Position numbers and translations under genes: made by a program. Of a DNA stretch of 64,000 bases, positions 46,269 to 55,400 are shown piece after piece. Where the stretch lies: the NCBI GenBank assembly GCA_021234155.1, contig JAJEKV010000025.1, positions 7,640,531-7,704,530 on the forward strand. The letters run 5' to 3'. How positions within the stretch are numbered: the first letter of the stretch is position 1; every line of letters starts with the position of its first letter. The stretch comes from Isoetes taiwanensis (Eukaryota > Streptophyta > Lycopodiopsida > Isoetales > Isoetaceae). A model generated the notes under the pieces. The model worked only from the letters and a program-made list of their open reading frames with translations, ran no database searches and was not told the DNA's origin.

Positions 46269-47750
46269 AGAAAAATAGGGTGGCATACACAGTTGGCTGG
46301 TCTCGGCTATGATGTGCTGGGAGATGCGCCAAATATGGCAGTTCAGTCAATATTATGTCTAATCCCTGAAAAGGAGATACATGACTTCCTGATTGCAAAA
46401 GCAAAGGACCTTCCGGCAGGTACATTTTCTCCCATCAGCCACCTAGGTTTCAGTAGTTGGCTGGAGATATTTAAGAAACTTGATGAAAAGAAGATGATTG
46501 CAATAGAATGCCTATGTATTCTAGATCAAGTGTTTGCTGAAACACAAGAAGTACTAGCTGACAGAACGGATATGGACGATATGCTTGCATTGGAGTTTAA
46601 GCTAGGAGTTACATACCTTGAGAAAGTTCATGAATTAACTGATGTCACATTTGAAGTAAAAGGCAGCACAAAGATCAGCCCTGGTACGGAAGAGCTGGGC
46701 ACACAGGGCTTTACCAGCTATATACCTCAAGTGGATTTAGATCTTATGAAAAAAGAGAGTGAAGCTCAAGCAATAAACATGAACTCAGATGATATTATCA
46801 GACTTACTCTGCAGAACTGCATTAGATTCCCCATCATCTCAGAGATGGCCATAGAATGGTTAGGGGAGGAATTTGCACATGGATTATGGCGCAGCCAGAA
46901 TTATGGGACTCTTGCCCCTATTAGCAAAAAGGCTTGGATAATTATGGCTGGTCTGACCACAGAGGATCTTGCTGAAGTTGAAAACTCCGCCAACAGTATG
47001 ACGAAGATCATGGATAAAGAGGAAATCATCTTTCCCATTGGTACACATTTCTTTGACAAAAGATGTCAGATGAACAAAGGGCTTACTTTCTATATTAAAG
47101 CACACATGGGATATAAAGATGTAGAGAGAAATTACTCTTTCGTACATCGTATATGGAGAAGCTTCAGCCCTTACTTCAAATGTAATTGTCAAGCGTGTGC
47201 AGACACTATTACATGGTTTGACCAGGCTGTTTGGTATGTACTGAATCATTTGGAACAGGTTTATCCAAGGTACACACAGGCTGGTCGGATGGGATCCTTT
47301 CTGTTTTTCATACAACAAAATCTGAAACGACCTGTTATGGCCCAATTAGCATACATGCAAGTCAGAGAGATGTTGATTAAGATGACAAACAAACTAGCAT
47401 CAAATTCGAACTGTGATCTGAAGGCTTCATTTGGTGACACTAAACTGGTGGAGGTATGTGAAATTATGCTCAAAGACAAGAAGTTTTTAGCAAAAAAATT
47501 TAAAGGAAGTAATAACGAGCAGGTTGTGGCATACCAGTCAAACAAGACTGCCAGCGGAAGTGAATGCTTTTTGCCACCCAGGGTTACTAGGTCTAATCCG
47601 GATGCATCCTCAAAAGCAGTAGAAAGCATCATCAATCTATCTGATTCGATGGTAGTTGGTACCCCTGGTGAATGTTCAGTCAACAAAGGAGATAAACCAG
47701 AAGGACTGCATAAGTACTTAGTGGATAAGCCAGAAAGGCTACTCTACTGA
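46269..47750 (+). CDS. ORF1 of retroelement B3, unknown 494-residue protein
   Basis: The open frame starts in phase 0 right after 'tatgtacag|aga' (46268/46269), a good 3' splice site. The nearest ATG, 46257, lies in the predicted intron, so translation probably comes from leader exon 1. The protein starts RKIGWHTQLAGLGYDVLGD and ends KPERLLY. It is mostly helical in appearance, with a Cys cluster CNCQAC (near residue 305), a conserved-looking WFDQAVWYVLNHL region, and a charged Ser-rich last 100 residues. I see no zinc-knuckle, protease, nuclease or RT motif and recognise no family. Lying upstream of RT on the same strand, it may be an RNA-binding partner or an N-terminal part of the RT protein: GAG|GTATGT at 47453/47454 is a strong phase-0 5' splice site that could join it to the RT exon. 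Confidence 0.8.
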   Translation, partial: RKIGWHTQLAGLGYDVLGDAPNMAVQSILCLIPEKEIHDFLIAKAKDLPAGTFSPISHLGFSSWLEIFKKLDEKKMIAIECLCILDQVFAETQEVLADRTDMDDMLALEFKLGVTYLEKVHELTDVTFEVKGSTKISPGTEELGTQGFTSYIPQVDLDLMKKESEAQAINMNSDDIIRLTLQNCIRFPIISEMAIEWLGEEFAHGLWRSQNYGTLAPISKKAWIIMAGLTTEDLAEVENSANSMTKIMDKEEIIFPIGTHFFDKRCQMNKGLTFYIKAHMGYKDVERNYSFVHRIWRSFSPYFKCNCQACADTITWFDQAVWYVLNHLEQVYPRYTQAGRMGSFLFFIQQNLKRPVMAQLAYMQVREMLIKMTNKLASNSNCDLKASFGDTKLVEVCEIMLKDKKFLAKKFKGSNNEQVVAYQSNKTASGSECFLPPRVTRSNPDASSKAVESIINLSDSMVVGTPGECSVNKGDKPEGLHKYLVDKPERLLY

Positions 47751-48955
47751 TTTCATGATTTCTCATGACAAGGGTCTACAGGCCCTTGCATGCATTCCTG
47801 CTATCTGCAGAAGACACTATTTGGGCCCACTGACTGCCCATAGTGTACTTAGATACCAGACTTCATACTAAATAATATTTGCGATAGATATATGCTTTTC
47901 CTTGTACTTAATTATTGTACAATATGCAGACCTCTATGCATACGCAGGGATGTTTTGAGATATGTCCTAATGTAAGCTTTCATAATGAGATGGTTCTGTT
48001 TTCTACATACGCTTATAAATGACATGCTACAGTTCATTTCTAGCAGAATAAATATAATACTGAAGTAGGCTCATCGTCTAGCTAGAAGAATTACAAACAT
48101 AAAGTAATATGATAGATTTACAATGCTTAATGGAAATATCAGACAATTTATACTGCATGCAAGATGGTTAAGAATATGTTCAAGGGCGCATGGAGTACAA
48201 ATTACAGTGTTGAATATACAGAAATAGGCAAACAGATGCAGCACACTACAACAATGTGCAAAAGCGGATGGACCTGAAAAAATATGCCATAAAGGCAGAG
48301 ATTAATCCCCTGTATGACACGTTATTCTAGATTAAAGGTTGGATATACAATAAAACAGGCATGCAATAATAATCTAAGATATATTTGGAGATATCTAAAA
48401 TAAAGTTAAAGGGTTCTTTGAGCACAAATACACCTAAATATGAATAGTATTCGGGTGACTGTATATCTAGATATTAATAGGTTCTAAAATGCAAATTCGC
48501 CAAATAATAGTCTAATATGCTCGCTATACACATGTTCGAAATAGCTATAGTAGAGAGAGACTACTATAATAATACAAAAAATCAGGACAGATATGTACAG
48601 TAGGCATATGCCGGAAATATTTATTGAAAAAGGCGCATTCATGGGCATGGATTCGCTTCCCTACGGCAATAAGGCTATATCTTTGGAAGCATTGGTTGGA
48701 TATATGTCTAGATATAGGGCTTACTGGCCGATGATCTACAGAAAATGCCCTATTGGACGATGCAAGTGGTAAGATAAACAATGCAGATGCAAATTTACTA
48801 CAGAGATTATGGATCGTAAAATAGTGCGTGAAGATTACTAATAATTCAGATAAGATAATGTCTCTTAGATGTATTCTACTTTAAGATGTGTATCTATAAA
48901 GGTCCCTGCAAATATTTCAAAAGAGATGCACTGAGAAAAACTCCATTGCATGCAG
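47751..48955 (+). other. Probable intron or spacer between ORF1 and RT
   Basis: About 1.2 kb of AT-rich DNA without ORFs. It ends at 'gcatgcag|gat', a 3' splice site in phase 0 with the RT frame. The pyrimidine tract is weak. Confidence 0.5.
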
Positions 48956-51028
48956 GATATTGAAGAGGAAAAACGAGTGATCGTGCGGAATTCAAATGGG
49001 CATAAAACACTATTTAACAAGAGGCTGCTGGAAAGACGTAAGATCAGGATACACTTTCTATTTTCTTCAAAATTAATGGATAAGCTAGAGATTAACACCT
49101 GCATTAAGGAATATATCATTAAAAGGCTTGGAGATTTTGGTGAATTTATAATGCAAGATACGGCTTTTGGCTGGAGATATTCAAAGCCACTTGTAGACTA
49201 TATGTATAAGCCATTCAGAATTTTTGCAGCTGAAGAGATCCCTAAATGCGTTTGTCAGGCGCCTGGATTGGCAAGATACATTGATAAAAGTGTTGGCCAT
49301 GTGAGAACACTGGATGTTAATATCATCAAGTCAAGAGAATTAAGAAATATGGTCCAAAAGGGACTAAATTACATCCCTGATAAGCCTTTATGCATAGATG
49401 AGCTCATGACAGACATGGATAAAGGTTTAGAGCAGTTTTTTGAATGGCATGCTGCCAGAGGGAGATCTCTACATCCATTGGAAAAGGATGGGATCAAGAG
49501 AAGTCTACTTAGGATTATTAAGGAAAAGGCAGAAGACTTAGTTAAACGACATAAAAAAACGAAATGTGCTCTGTATGATTATAAAGTCAGAAAAGCAATG
49601 GATTGGATTGTGAAAAACCTTTATGTTTCTGGTGTTGACAAGGCGACAAATGTGCCTTCATTTATATGTCCATGGCATATCAGGGACATGGCAAGACAGA
49701 GGTTGCAGGGTTCAGATTTTGAAGGTCACAAGATAAAGATTGACAGTTTACAAATTCAGCTGGATGAGAGCCTAAAACTGCATTTTGATCTAGATTGTCC
49801 ATACAAGGATAGGATGCCTTATCTATTAGGTACTTTTAAAGCGCATAAAAGCGAATATCGCTGGATTACTAATGCCAATCGTACAATATTCACTTTACCC
49901 GCAAAGATTATATCTAGAGGTCTCAGAGGCATTATTGATGTTCTTCCGAAAGCATATATGGAAAAGATGAGTAGACTGAATGTGCTTCTACCAGGCAAGG
50001 TTAACCCATTCTGGATGGTAAATTCGATGTACGAAGTCATGTTAAACCTACCCGCCAAAATACATGACATATTTACTGCTGACATTTCTAAATGCTATGA
50101 AAATATACCAGTTGAGGGTGACAATGGTATCTGCAATGTTATGGGGCAGATTATAGAACTGGCTATTTCCTATATGAGCGGAAATGGGGCTAAATTTAAG
50201 CTATGGTACAAAGTAATTGAGGATGACGTTGTGTCCAAATGGAGTAATTGTAACCAAGATGGCAGCTCATGGCATAGTATGGATTATATACAGTTCTATC
50301 AATTAAACACTTGGCTGCTAAAGAATTGTTTTCTAATTCAAGGGACCAATGTGTGGAGACAACGAAGCGGCATTCCGATGGGTTTTGCATGCTCTCCAGA
50401 GTGGTGTAACATATATCTATCATTTTTTGAATATACTTTCATAGAGAAATTAGCACAGCAGGGCAGATTTCAGGATATTATAAGATTCAAAGATGCCAAA
50501 CGGTACATGGATGACCTTTTTATCCCAAATGGTGGGTGTTTAGATGAATTCTTCCAAAAGGAGAAGAGCTGCCTAGACAGCTGGAATATATACAATCTAG
50601 ATGTGCTCCAAATAAAAGATGAAACGATATATAAATACAATAATGATGGATCAAAGGGAGCAGGTTATAGAGGTAACTTCCTCAATGTTTCTTTTGAGGT
50701 TTTAGACCAAGCTACAGGACTGTTTAGGACCAGCAGATATGATAAAAGAACTAAACTTCCGTTTAGAATTATCAAGTTCATCCATGCATCCAGCTGTCGG
50801 CCATACCTGAATGCAAGTAAAGTGATCATATCGCAAATTTTACCATACTTATATGCACATTCGAGTCCAATCGAGGCGGCGAAAGATATCACTGGATTGA
50901 TTGAAGAATTCACAAACAATGGTTTTCTAAAAGAGGATCTAATAGAGAATGTTACTCGTATGATTGCTTCTGAAGAATTTCCAGGTCTGATTTATGATGC
51001 TAAAATAGTTTTAAGATATCTTAAATAA
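48956..51028 (+). CDS. Reverse transcriptase ORF of retroelement B3 (Penelope-like)
   Basis: This is an unbroken frame of ~690 residues (counting from the ATG at 48950, which probably lies in an intron). The N-terminal part has CVC (100-102) and GHVRTLDVNII, then a basic helical region. The RT core starts near 292 (LLGTFKAHK, RWITNANRTIFTLPAKI). Motif A is TADISKCYENIP (Asp 378), motif B is SGIPMGFACSP (473-483), and motif C is YMDD (519-522) followed by a thumb with RYDKRTKLPFRIIKF. The catalytic Asp residues are all present. The GIPMG..CSP / Y-M-D-D / YDKR pattern recalls Penelope-related RTs of animals (GIPMGTNCAP, YIDD), from memory. No GIY-YIG, APE, RNase H or integrase is visible. It probably copies element RNA at a DNA end or nick in GAA repeats. 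Confidence 0.9.
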   Translation, partial: DIEEEKRVIVRNSNGHKTLFNKRLLERRKIRIHFLFSSKLMDKLEINTCIKEYIIKRLGDFGEFIMQDTAFGWRYSKPLVDYMYKPFRIFAAEEIPKCVCQAPGLARYIDKSVGHVRTLDVNIIKSRELRNMVQKGLNYIPDKPLCIDELMTDMDKGLEQFFEWHAARGRSLHPLEKDGIKRSLLRIIKEKAEDLVKRHKKTKCALYDYKVRKAMDWIVKNLYVSGVDKATNVPSFICPWHIRDMARQRLQGSDFEGHKIKIDSLQIQLDESLKLHFDLDCPYKDRMPYLLGTFKAHKSEYRWITNANRTIFTLPAKIISRGLRGIIDVLPKAYMEKMSRLNVLLPGKVNPFWMVNSMYEVMLNLPAKIHDIFTADISKCYENIPVEGDNGICNVMGQIIELAISYMSGNGAKFKLWYKVIEDDVVSKWSNCNQDGSSWHSMDYIQFYQLNTWLLKNCFLIQGTNVWRQRSGIPMGFACSPEWCNIYLSFFEYTFIEKLAQQGRFQDIIRFKDAKRYMDDLFIPNGGCLDEFFQKEKSCLDSWNIYNLDVLQIKDETIYKYNNDGSKGAGYRGNFLNVSFEVLDQATGLFRTSRYDKRTKLPFRIIKFIHASSCRPYLNASKVIISQILPYLYAHSSPIEAAKDITGLIEEFTNNGFLKEDLIENVTRMIASEEFPGLIYDAKIVLRYLK

Positions 51029-51051
51029 TTAACTAATGCGTGTAGGATAGT

Positions 51052-51122
51052 AGGACCCTTCTTTTCATAGGAAGGGTCCTGCATCCTATTATGCATTCAT
51101 TAATGCATCCTATGAAAAGAAG
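51052..51122 (+). other. 3' stem-loop type 2 after the RT gene
   Basis: Arms CTTCTTTTCATAGGA (51058-51072) and TCCTATGAAAAGAAG (51108-51122) pair at all 15 positions. A competing local hairpin AGGACCCTTC/GAAGGGTCCT (51052-51080) is also perfect, so the RNA could switch. A G-rich tail 'gagggagggttgtgggcgaagaag' and the GAA tract follow. The chain A element has the same layout with compensating changes. Confidence 0.7.
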
Positions 51123-51150
51123 TGCCCTAGTACCCGAGGGAGGGTTGTGG

Positions 51151-51193
51151 GCGAAGAAGAAGAAGAAGAAGAAGAAGAAGAAGAAGAAGAAGA
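51151..51193 (+). repeat. (GAA)n between RT 3' end and second repeat
   Basis: Pure GAA run of ~43 bp joining 'tgtgggc' to 'atagataacacgg'. Confidence 0.95.
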
Positions 51194-51711
51194 ATAGATA
51201 ACACGGAGCATATGAAAAATATGCAATGTTTTCAATATTATCATGAGATAGACAAAAAATGATGAGACTTGTGAAAATACATGATATTTACATTAGATGC
51301 TAATATTTCATGTGTATGCATTTGCTTGATCACGATAATACTGATACCATGGAAATTAACATGATATTTATAGCTATAATGGCTTAGGTTAACCATTAAT
51401 GTGGAATTAGAGGGATATTATTTATTATATATGTTTATGGATATTAGGGGATATTTCTATGAAGGATAATTGATACAATGGGAAAATCGAGATGCATTTT
51501 TAATTAGGGTATGCCCTATCGTAGACTGAATGATGAATCTTAGCAGTTTGCATTAAACATAGAGGTACTAATGGCGGCAACTTTTGACCGGTGCTTTAAT
51601 GGATGGGCGGGATGGCCTCAAATACATTTTGTCTATGGAATTTTGGATACGACTTACCTACAGACCTTGAGTGAAGGCGCTCAGTTGCTGGTGATACATA
51701 CAGTGATCAAG

Positions 51712-51873
51712 ATGCCAAGGGGAGTCTACGAGAGAATCCCTGGGAAGAACAAGAAGATGCCAAATACTGGGAGCTATCCACCGAGGAAGTTTGGCAAATC
51801 TAATGCTGGAATCAAATTCAATAATGCTAAGGACCAAAATAAGCAAAATGGTGGAGGGAGCGCTCAAATACAG
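51712..51873 (+). CDS. Leader exon 1, unit B3 second repeat
   Basis: Fifty-four codons from MPRGVYERIPGKNKKMP to GGGSAQIQ, ending phase 0 at ACAG|GTTTAT. Phase 0 agrees with exon 2 of other families and with ORF1 at 46269. The start codon follows the same 'gtgatcaag' context as the first repeat. Confidence 0.6.
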
Positions 51874-52839
51874 GTTTATAATACTTCAATATTTGATGCA
51901 TGCTTAAATATGCCTTTATAGACGTCATTGTGGTATGCATAACTTCTGCCGTTGTATTTTTTAAAGCTCTAAAATAGCTTAAACTCTATATTTGGAAGCC
52001 TTTTGGACATGGTAAATTTAGCATAAGAGGCACCTTCCTTGGAATAGATCTAGTTTATAGTAGGTCTTAGTTAGACGCTGCTGATACAAGTCTGATAATT
52101 GAATAATATGAGATAATATTATGTTGTTAAGAAATATTTTATGAGGATGCAGTCTGCAGTGTGGCTCCTTTGGCGATGGGTTCATATTTGCTGGTTTACG
52201 TAATAATTATGCATAAAAGACTGCCATGATAAGTTAATTTCTGAATAGATATAGGCATTGTCTATCAAGAGTCTAATAATGTCTTATAGCTGGCACTGCT
52301 AATGCTATCTTCATTTGAATATGATCTGCTTTATGGTGGTTTGTTTGGACTTGCATGCTTGATTTTATGAGCCTATATGGAAGTCCCCTTGGGCATTAAA
52401 CTAAGGTCAGCCGGATTAAACATACTGCATGCTTTTAGAAGCAAGATAGCAAACTATGTTCTGGAAAATACAAAAGTAGTAAGATAGGCTTAGATAGAAT
52501 GTAGAAGATAATGAAAGGTAGATCTGATCTGTAAGACTATTAGGTTATTTTACATGGTTCTTCAAGATTATGCTGGCATAATGATTATCTGAAAGTCATG
52601 GTCAATACATGGTAACAGTTAGACATTTGGTACAGCCATATGAAAATAGCTAATTCTTTGATGAATATGATCTTTGCATGAGGTAAATATTCAATCTTTG
52701 ATTAGATAGACAACAATAAGGACTGACCAGAGTTCGAAATATATGTTTTTGAACAAGTAGCATTATTACTATACAGCTGATACATGCTATAATTTCTTAT
52801 TTATTCAAACTGACCTTGTATAAGGCATTTGAGCCTAAA

Positions 52840-52952
52840 GGTGAAGGGCGAAGAGCCACGTAGTTTCACTGCTTACCTGACGCCCCTTGCATAGTTACCG
52901 TTTGCTAACTTATGTCTTGATTGGGTGCAGGTAACCGAAACTACGTCTCCTT
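52840..52952 (+). promoter_or_regulatory. Conserved splice-site hairpin, unit B3 second repeat
   Basis: Identical to 45376-45488 in all paired strands: outer stem at 52858-52867 and 52937-52946, CAG|GT at 52930/52931. After it the leader frame reads VTETTSP and then a stop, so including this exon would end translation. Confidence 0.75.
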
Positions 52953-53422
52953 GATGTTGGTTCAAATGGTTTCGTATTCATAAAAAATATCTTGGAGCTG
53001 TTTTCTTGGACTGTTATGGTACAAAGAGACATGGCAGCTTATGGTATGATCTGTCCAATATATAATACGCAGGCTTATGGTTTGGAGATCTGCTCTTGAT
53101 CATCAAGACTTATACTTGACATTCTAGATTCTGAAACTATTGAATGAAGCATATTATGTTTATAGTGAATTGAGCAATATAAATTGAACAGTATGGATTA
53201 AGATTTCTCTAATATTGTAGAATGTATTGCTTGAAACCAAATGATCAGATTCTTTATTTATCGTATGTTGCTACACATTTATTCTAATAATATATGATAA
53301 GATTAAACTAAAACAATGTAAATACTTGAAGGCAAATAAACACTACAGGATATGTAAAATGACAGTCTGGATTCTTTCTGTAATAAATCTGCTTGTTCTC
53401 TTAAATTTGCAACTATACATGT

Positions 53423-53451
53423 GTGGCCTGGGTAACGCCAGGGTGGATATG
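53423..53451 (+). other. 3' stem-loop type 1, unit B3 second repeat
   Basis: Same as 45954-45981, here followed ~85 bp later by a long GAA tract, as expected for a used 3' end. Confidence 0.7.
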
Positions 53452-53534
53452 GGTAGTGTTGTCTTTGCCTAGAAGGAGTACGGATTAATGTAGGGTGTAC
53501 AATAATCTGTTATGTAATCGTGGCAAAGATGTAT

Positions 53535-53610
53535 CGAAGAAGAAGAAGAAGAAGAAGAAGAAGAAGAAGAAGAAGAAGAAGAAGAAGAAGAAGAAGAAGA
53601 GGAGGAGGAG
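53535..53610 (+). repeat. (GAA)n(GAG)n tail of unit B3
   Basis: GAA repeats turn into GAG repeats in the last ~12 bp before 'attttggaaattt'. Confidence 0.95.
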
Positions 53611-54537
53611 ATTTTGGAAATTTAAAATATGATATGAAAGGGTGTAATGGGATCCTTAAGGGACAATGGAATAAAGATGGAGAGGATGGCTCTAATTAAA
53701 TAAGGCTACAATATGATGGGGCGGGGATTATGGTATTAAAAAAGATGGCATGTGGGGATTAGAATTGGCATGGGAATAGTAGTTGATAGAATACTGCTGA
53801 CTTAGGCAAAAGGAATGATGTACAAAAACTATGGGTATGAGATCATGGATACGTGACTACAAATAATATAAGGTATGCTTATGTTTGTTTTTATGGTTCG
53901 ATTTAATTTAGTGAAAAGCTAAGATCTAAATGGTGGTTAGTTGGAATATGTGATTGTTGGGCTGGAAATAGAGCTTTAAGAGGATATGAAAAATATAGGG
54001 ATAAATGGATGGTTTTGGCATTATGATTATATGGTTGGAGCATTAAATAGTGAGGCAGTTGATTAATTAACATATCATGTCATAAGATATGGTGTGAAAA
54101 GGAGATATTGTGGCTTTTTGCTTTATTGCAGACCTAGGCTAAGGAATGGTGTATAGAAATGCAGGATACGGGTGTACGGATACAAAATACAAAAGAAAAA
54201 AGGTATGGTGCTATGGATGGTTGTATTTATTGCAAAAGCTAAGGGTCAGGTGAAGATTTCTTGAGTATGAGGCCGAGTTATGAACGCCGGCACAGCTGGT
54301 AAAGGCTCCGGAATATGGTCAAGATAAGATTTCTTGAGTATGATGCCGAGTTATGAATGCCGGCACAGCTGGTAAAGATGGTCAAGATTGGAATAGGGTA
54401 GCCGCTGGCATTCAAGGCATAGTTGGTGAAAAAATATATCCAGAATTGTATTTATGCGGAAGGGCGCCCAATCTTAAGTGCCCGCTCAAATTTTTCGTAA
54501 GCGCTAGCGCTGAACAGAGTTGAACCGCTTAAGGATC

Positions 54538-54711
54538 ATGCCTAAGGGTGTCTATGCTAGAGGGCCGGGTAAGAGAAGCAAAGCTCAGGAGGCCGGAAAT
54601 GGACCTCCAAGAAAATTTGGAAAGACAAACTTTGGGAAGAAGACAAATAACAATACGGTGCAGCAAGCAGGGTCTGCATGGTACATTAGGTTATATGATA
54701 AGATGGAATAA
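54538..54711 (+). CDS. Leader-type ORF, unit B5
   Basis: Starts MPKGVYARGPGKRSKAQEAG, then PPRKFGKTNFGKK and Asn/Gln-rich, ending after 57 codons. It keeps the leader profile most clearly. No obvious donor follows; AGGTTATATG near 54686 is weak, so the peptide may be made unspliced. Confidence 0.55.
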   Translation: MPKGVYARGPGKRSKAQEAGNGPPRKFGKTNFGKKTNNNTVQQAGSAWYIRLYDKME

Positions 54712-55128
54712 GTTCTGGACAAGCTTATGAGGAAGATAAGATACTAATTTTCTAAACCTAGGTCTGATACGATAAATAATCTCATAATAGGATGGAAATA
54801 AGATATGTATGGCAGGGGTTAAGTAACTGTGTATAGATAATAATTATGAATACAAGTAAACAAAAAGCTTTCGGGAAAGTATGATAGTAATCAGTATGAC
54901 AGGCATAGAGAAGCAAATAAATGATTAGGGAATCAAGGGGAATGATAAACATGCTGGAATCTTGGCCTGGGAACGTAAGAAGCAGGGAGGAAATGGTAAG
55001 AATCATGGCAGAAACATGGATACATATGTGTAAGAGTGCTCCTTTAAGAATATATCACTAATTTATTATGGTACGTATGGTTTATTGGTGGAAATATTCA
55101 AATAACCATAGGATTGAGATGTCTTGTT

Positions 55129-55159
55129 GTGGCCTGGGTTAAAATCCAGGGCAGATATG
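55129..55159 (+). other. 3' stem-loop type 1, unit B5
   Basis: GTGG-CCTGGgttaaaatCCAGG-GCAGATATG: the stem is conserved, with one change in the otherwise fixed GTGGATATG. Confidence 0.65.
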
Positions 55160-55240
55160 TGAGTCGTGTCTTTGCCTTGTTTGAAAGCTTTCAATGTGAA
55201 TTTGTTTACATAGAATAGTGAGTAATATAGGTGAAGATAA

Positions 55241-55400
55241 GGAGGAGGAGGAGGAGGAGGAGGAGGAGGAGGAGGAGGAGGAGGAGGAGGAGGAGGAGGA
55301 GGAGGAGGAGGAGGAGGAGGAGGAGGAGGAGGAGGAGGAGGAGGAGGAGGAGGAGGAGGAGGAGGAGGAGGAGGAGGAGGAGGAGGAGGAGGAGGAGGAG
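55241..55400 (+). repeat. (GAG)n tract ending chain B
   Basis: Pure GAG/GGA run of 160 bp, preceded by 'gtgaagataa' as in unit A5, where the tract is GAA. Poly-Glu, poly-Pro and poly-Ser frames across it are artefacts. Confidence 0.97.

Larger units (their letters stand above)
51194..53540 (+). repeat. Pseudo-LTR, second copy of unit B3
   Basis: Partner of 43731-46074, same order of signals. It ends at the type 1 3' end and a GAA/GAG tail rather than continuing into ORF1, so the tandem array finishes with a repeat. Confidence 0.85.
43731..53610 (+). mobile_element. Penelope-like retroelement with RT, tandem pseudo-LTRs and (GAA)n ends (unit B3)
   Basis: The layout is repeat 43731-46074, internal region 46075-51150 with two long ORFs, (GAA)n, repeat copy 51194-53540, (GAA)n. 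The repeats begin 'atagataacacggagcat' and end '..atgtatcgaagaag'. Direct repeats around an RT gene with no integrase, protease or visible primer site point to the Penelope-like class rather than LTR elements. Both ORFs are unbroken, and the 3' parts of the two repeats are nearly identical, so insertion looks recent. The element has introns by inference, a trait also known in Penelope-like elements. It may be the autonomous source for the shorter units. Confidence 0.75.
53611..55240 (+). mobile_element. Short non-autonomous unit B5
   Basis: This ~1.6-kb unit lies between a GAA/GAG and a GAG tract. It has a leader-type ORF at 54538 and a type 1 3' hairpin at 55129 but no CTTACCTG/CAGGTAAC hairpin. 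A direct repeat 'gatttcttgagtatgaggccgagttatgaa' type lies at 54255 and 54330. Confidence 0.55.

Noticed and set aside
43731-53610. LTR retrotransposon reading of the B3 element
   Set aside because: No TG...CA repeat ends, no primer-binding site, no protease, RNase H or integrase, and the RT pattern differs from copia and gypsy.
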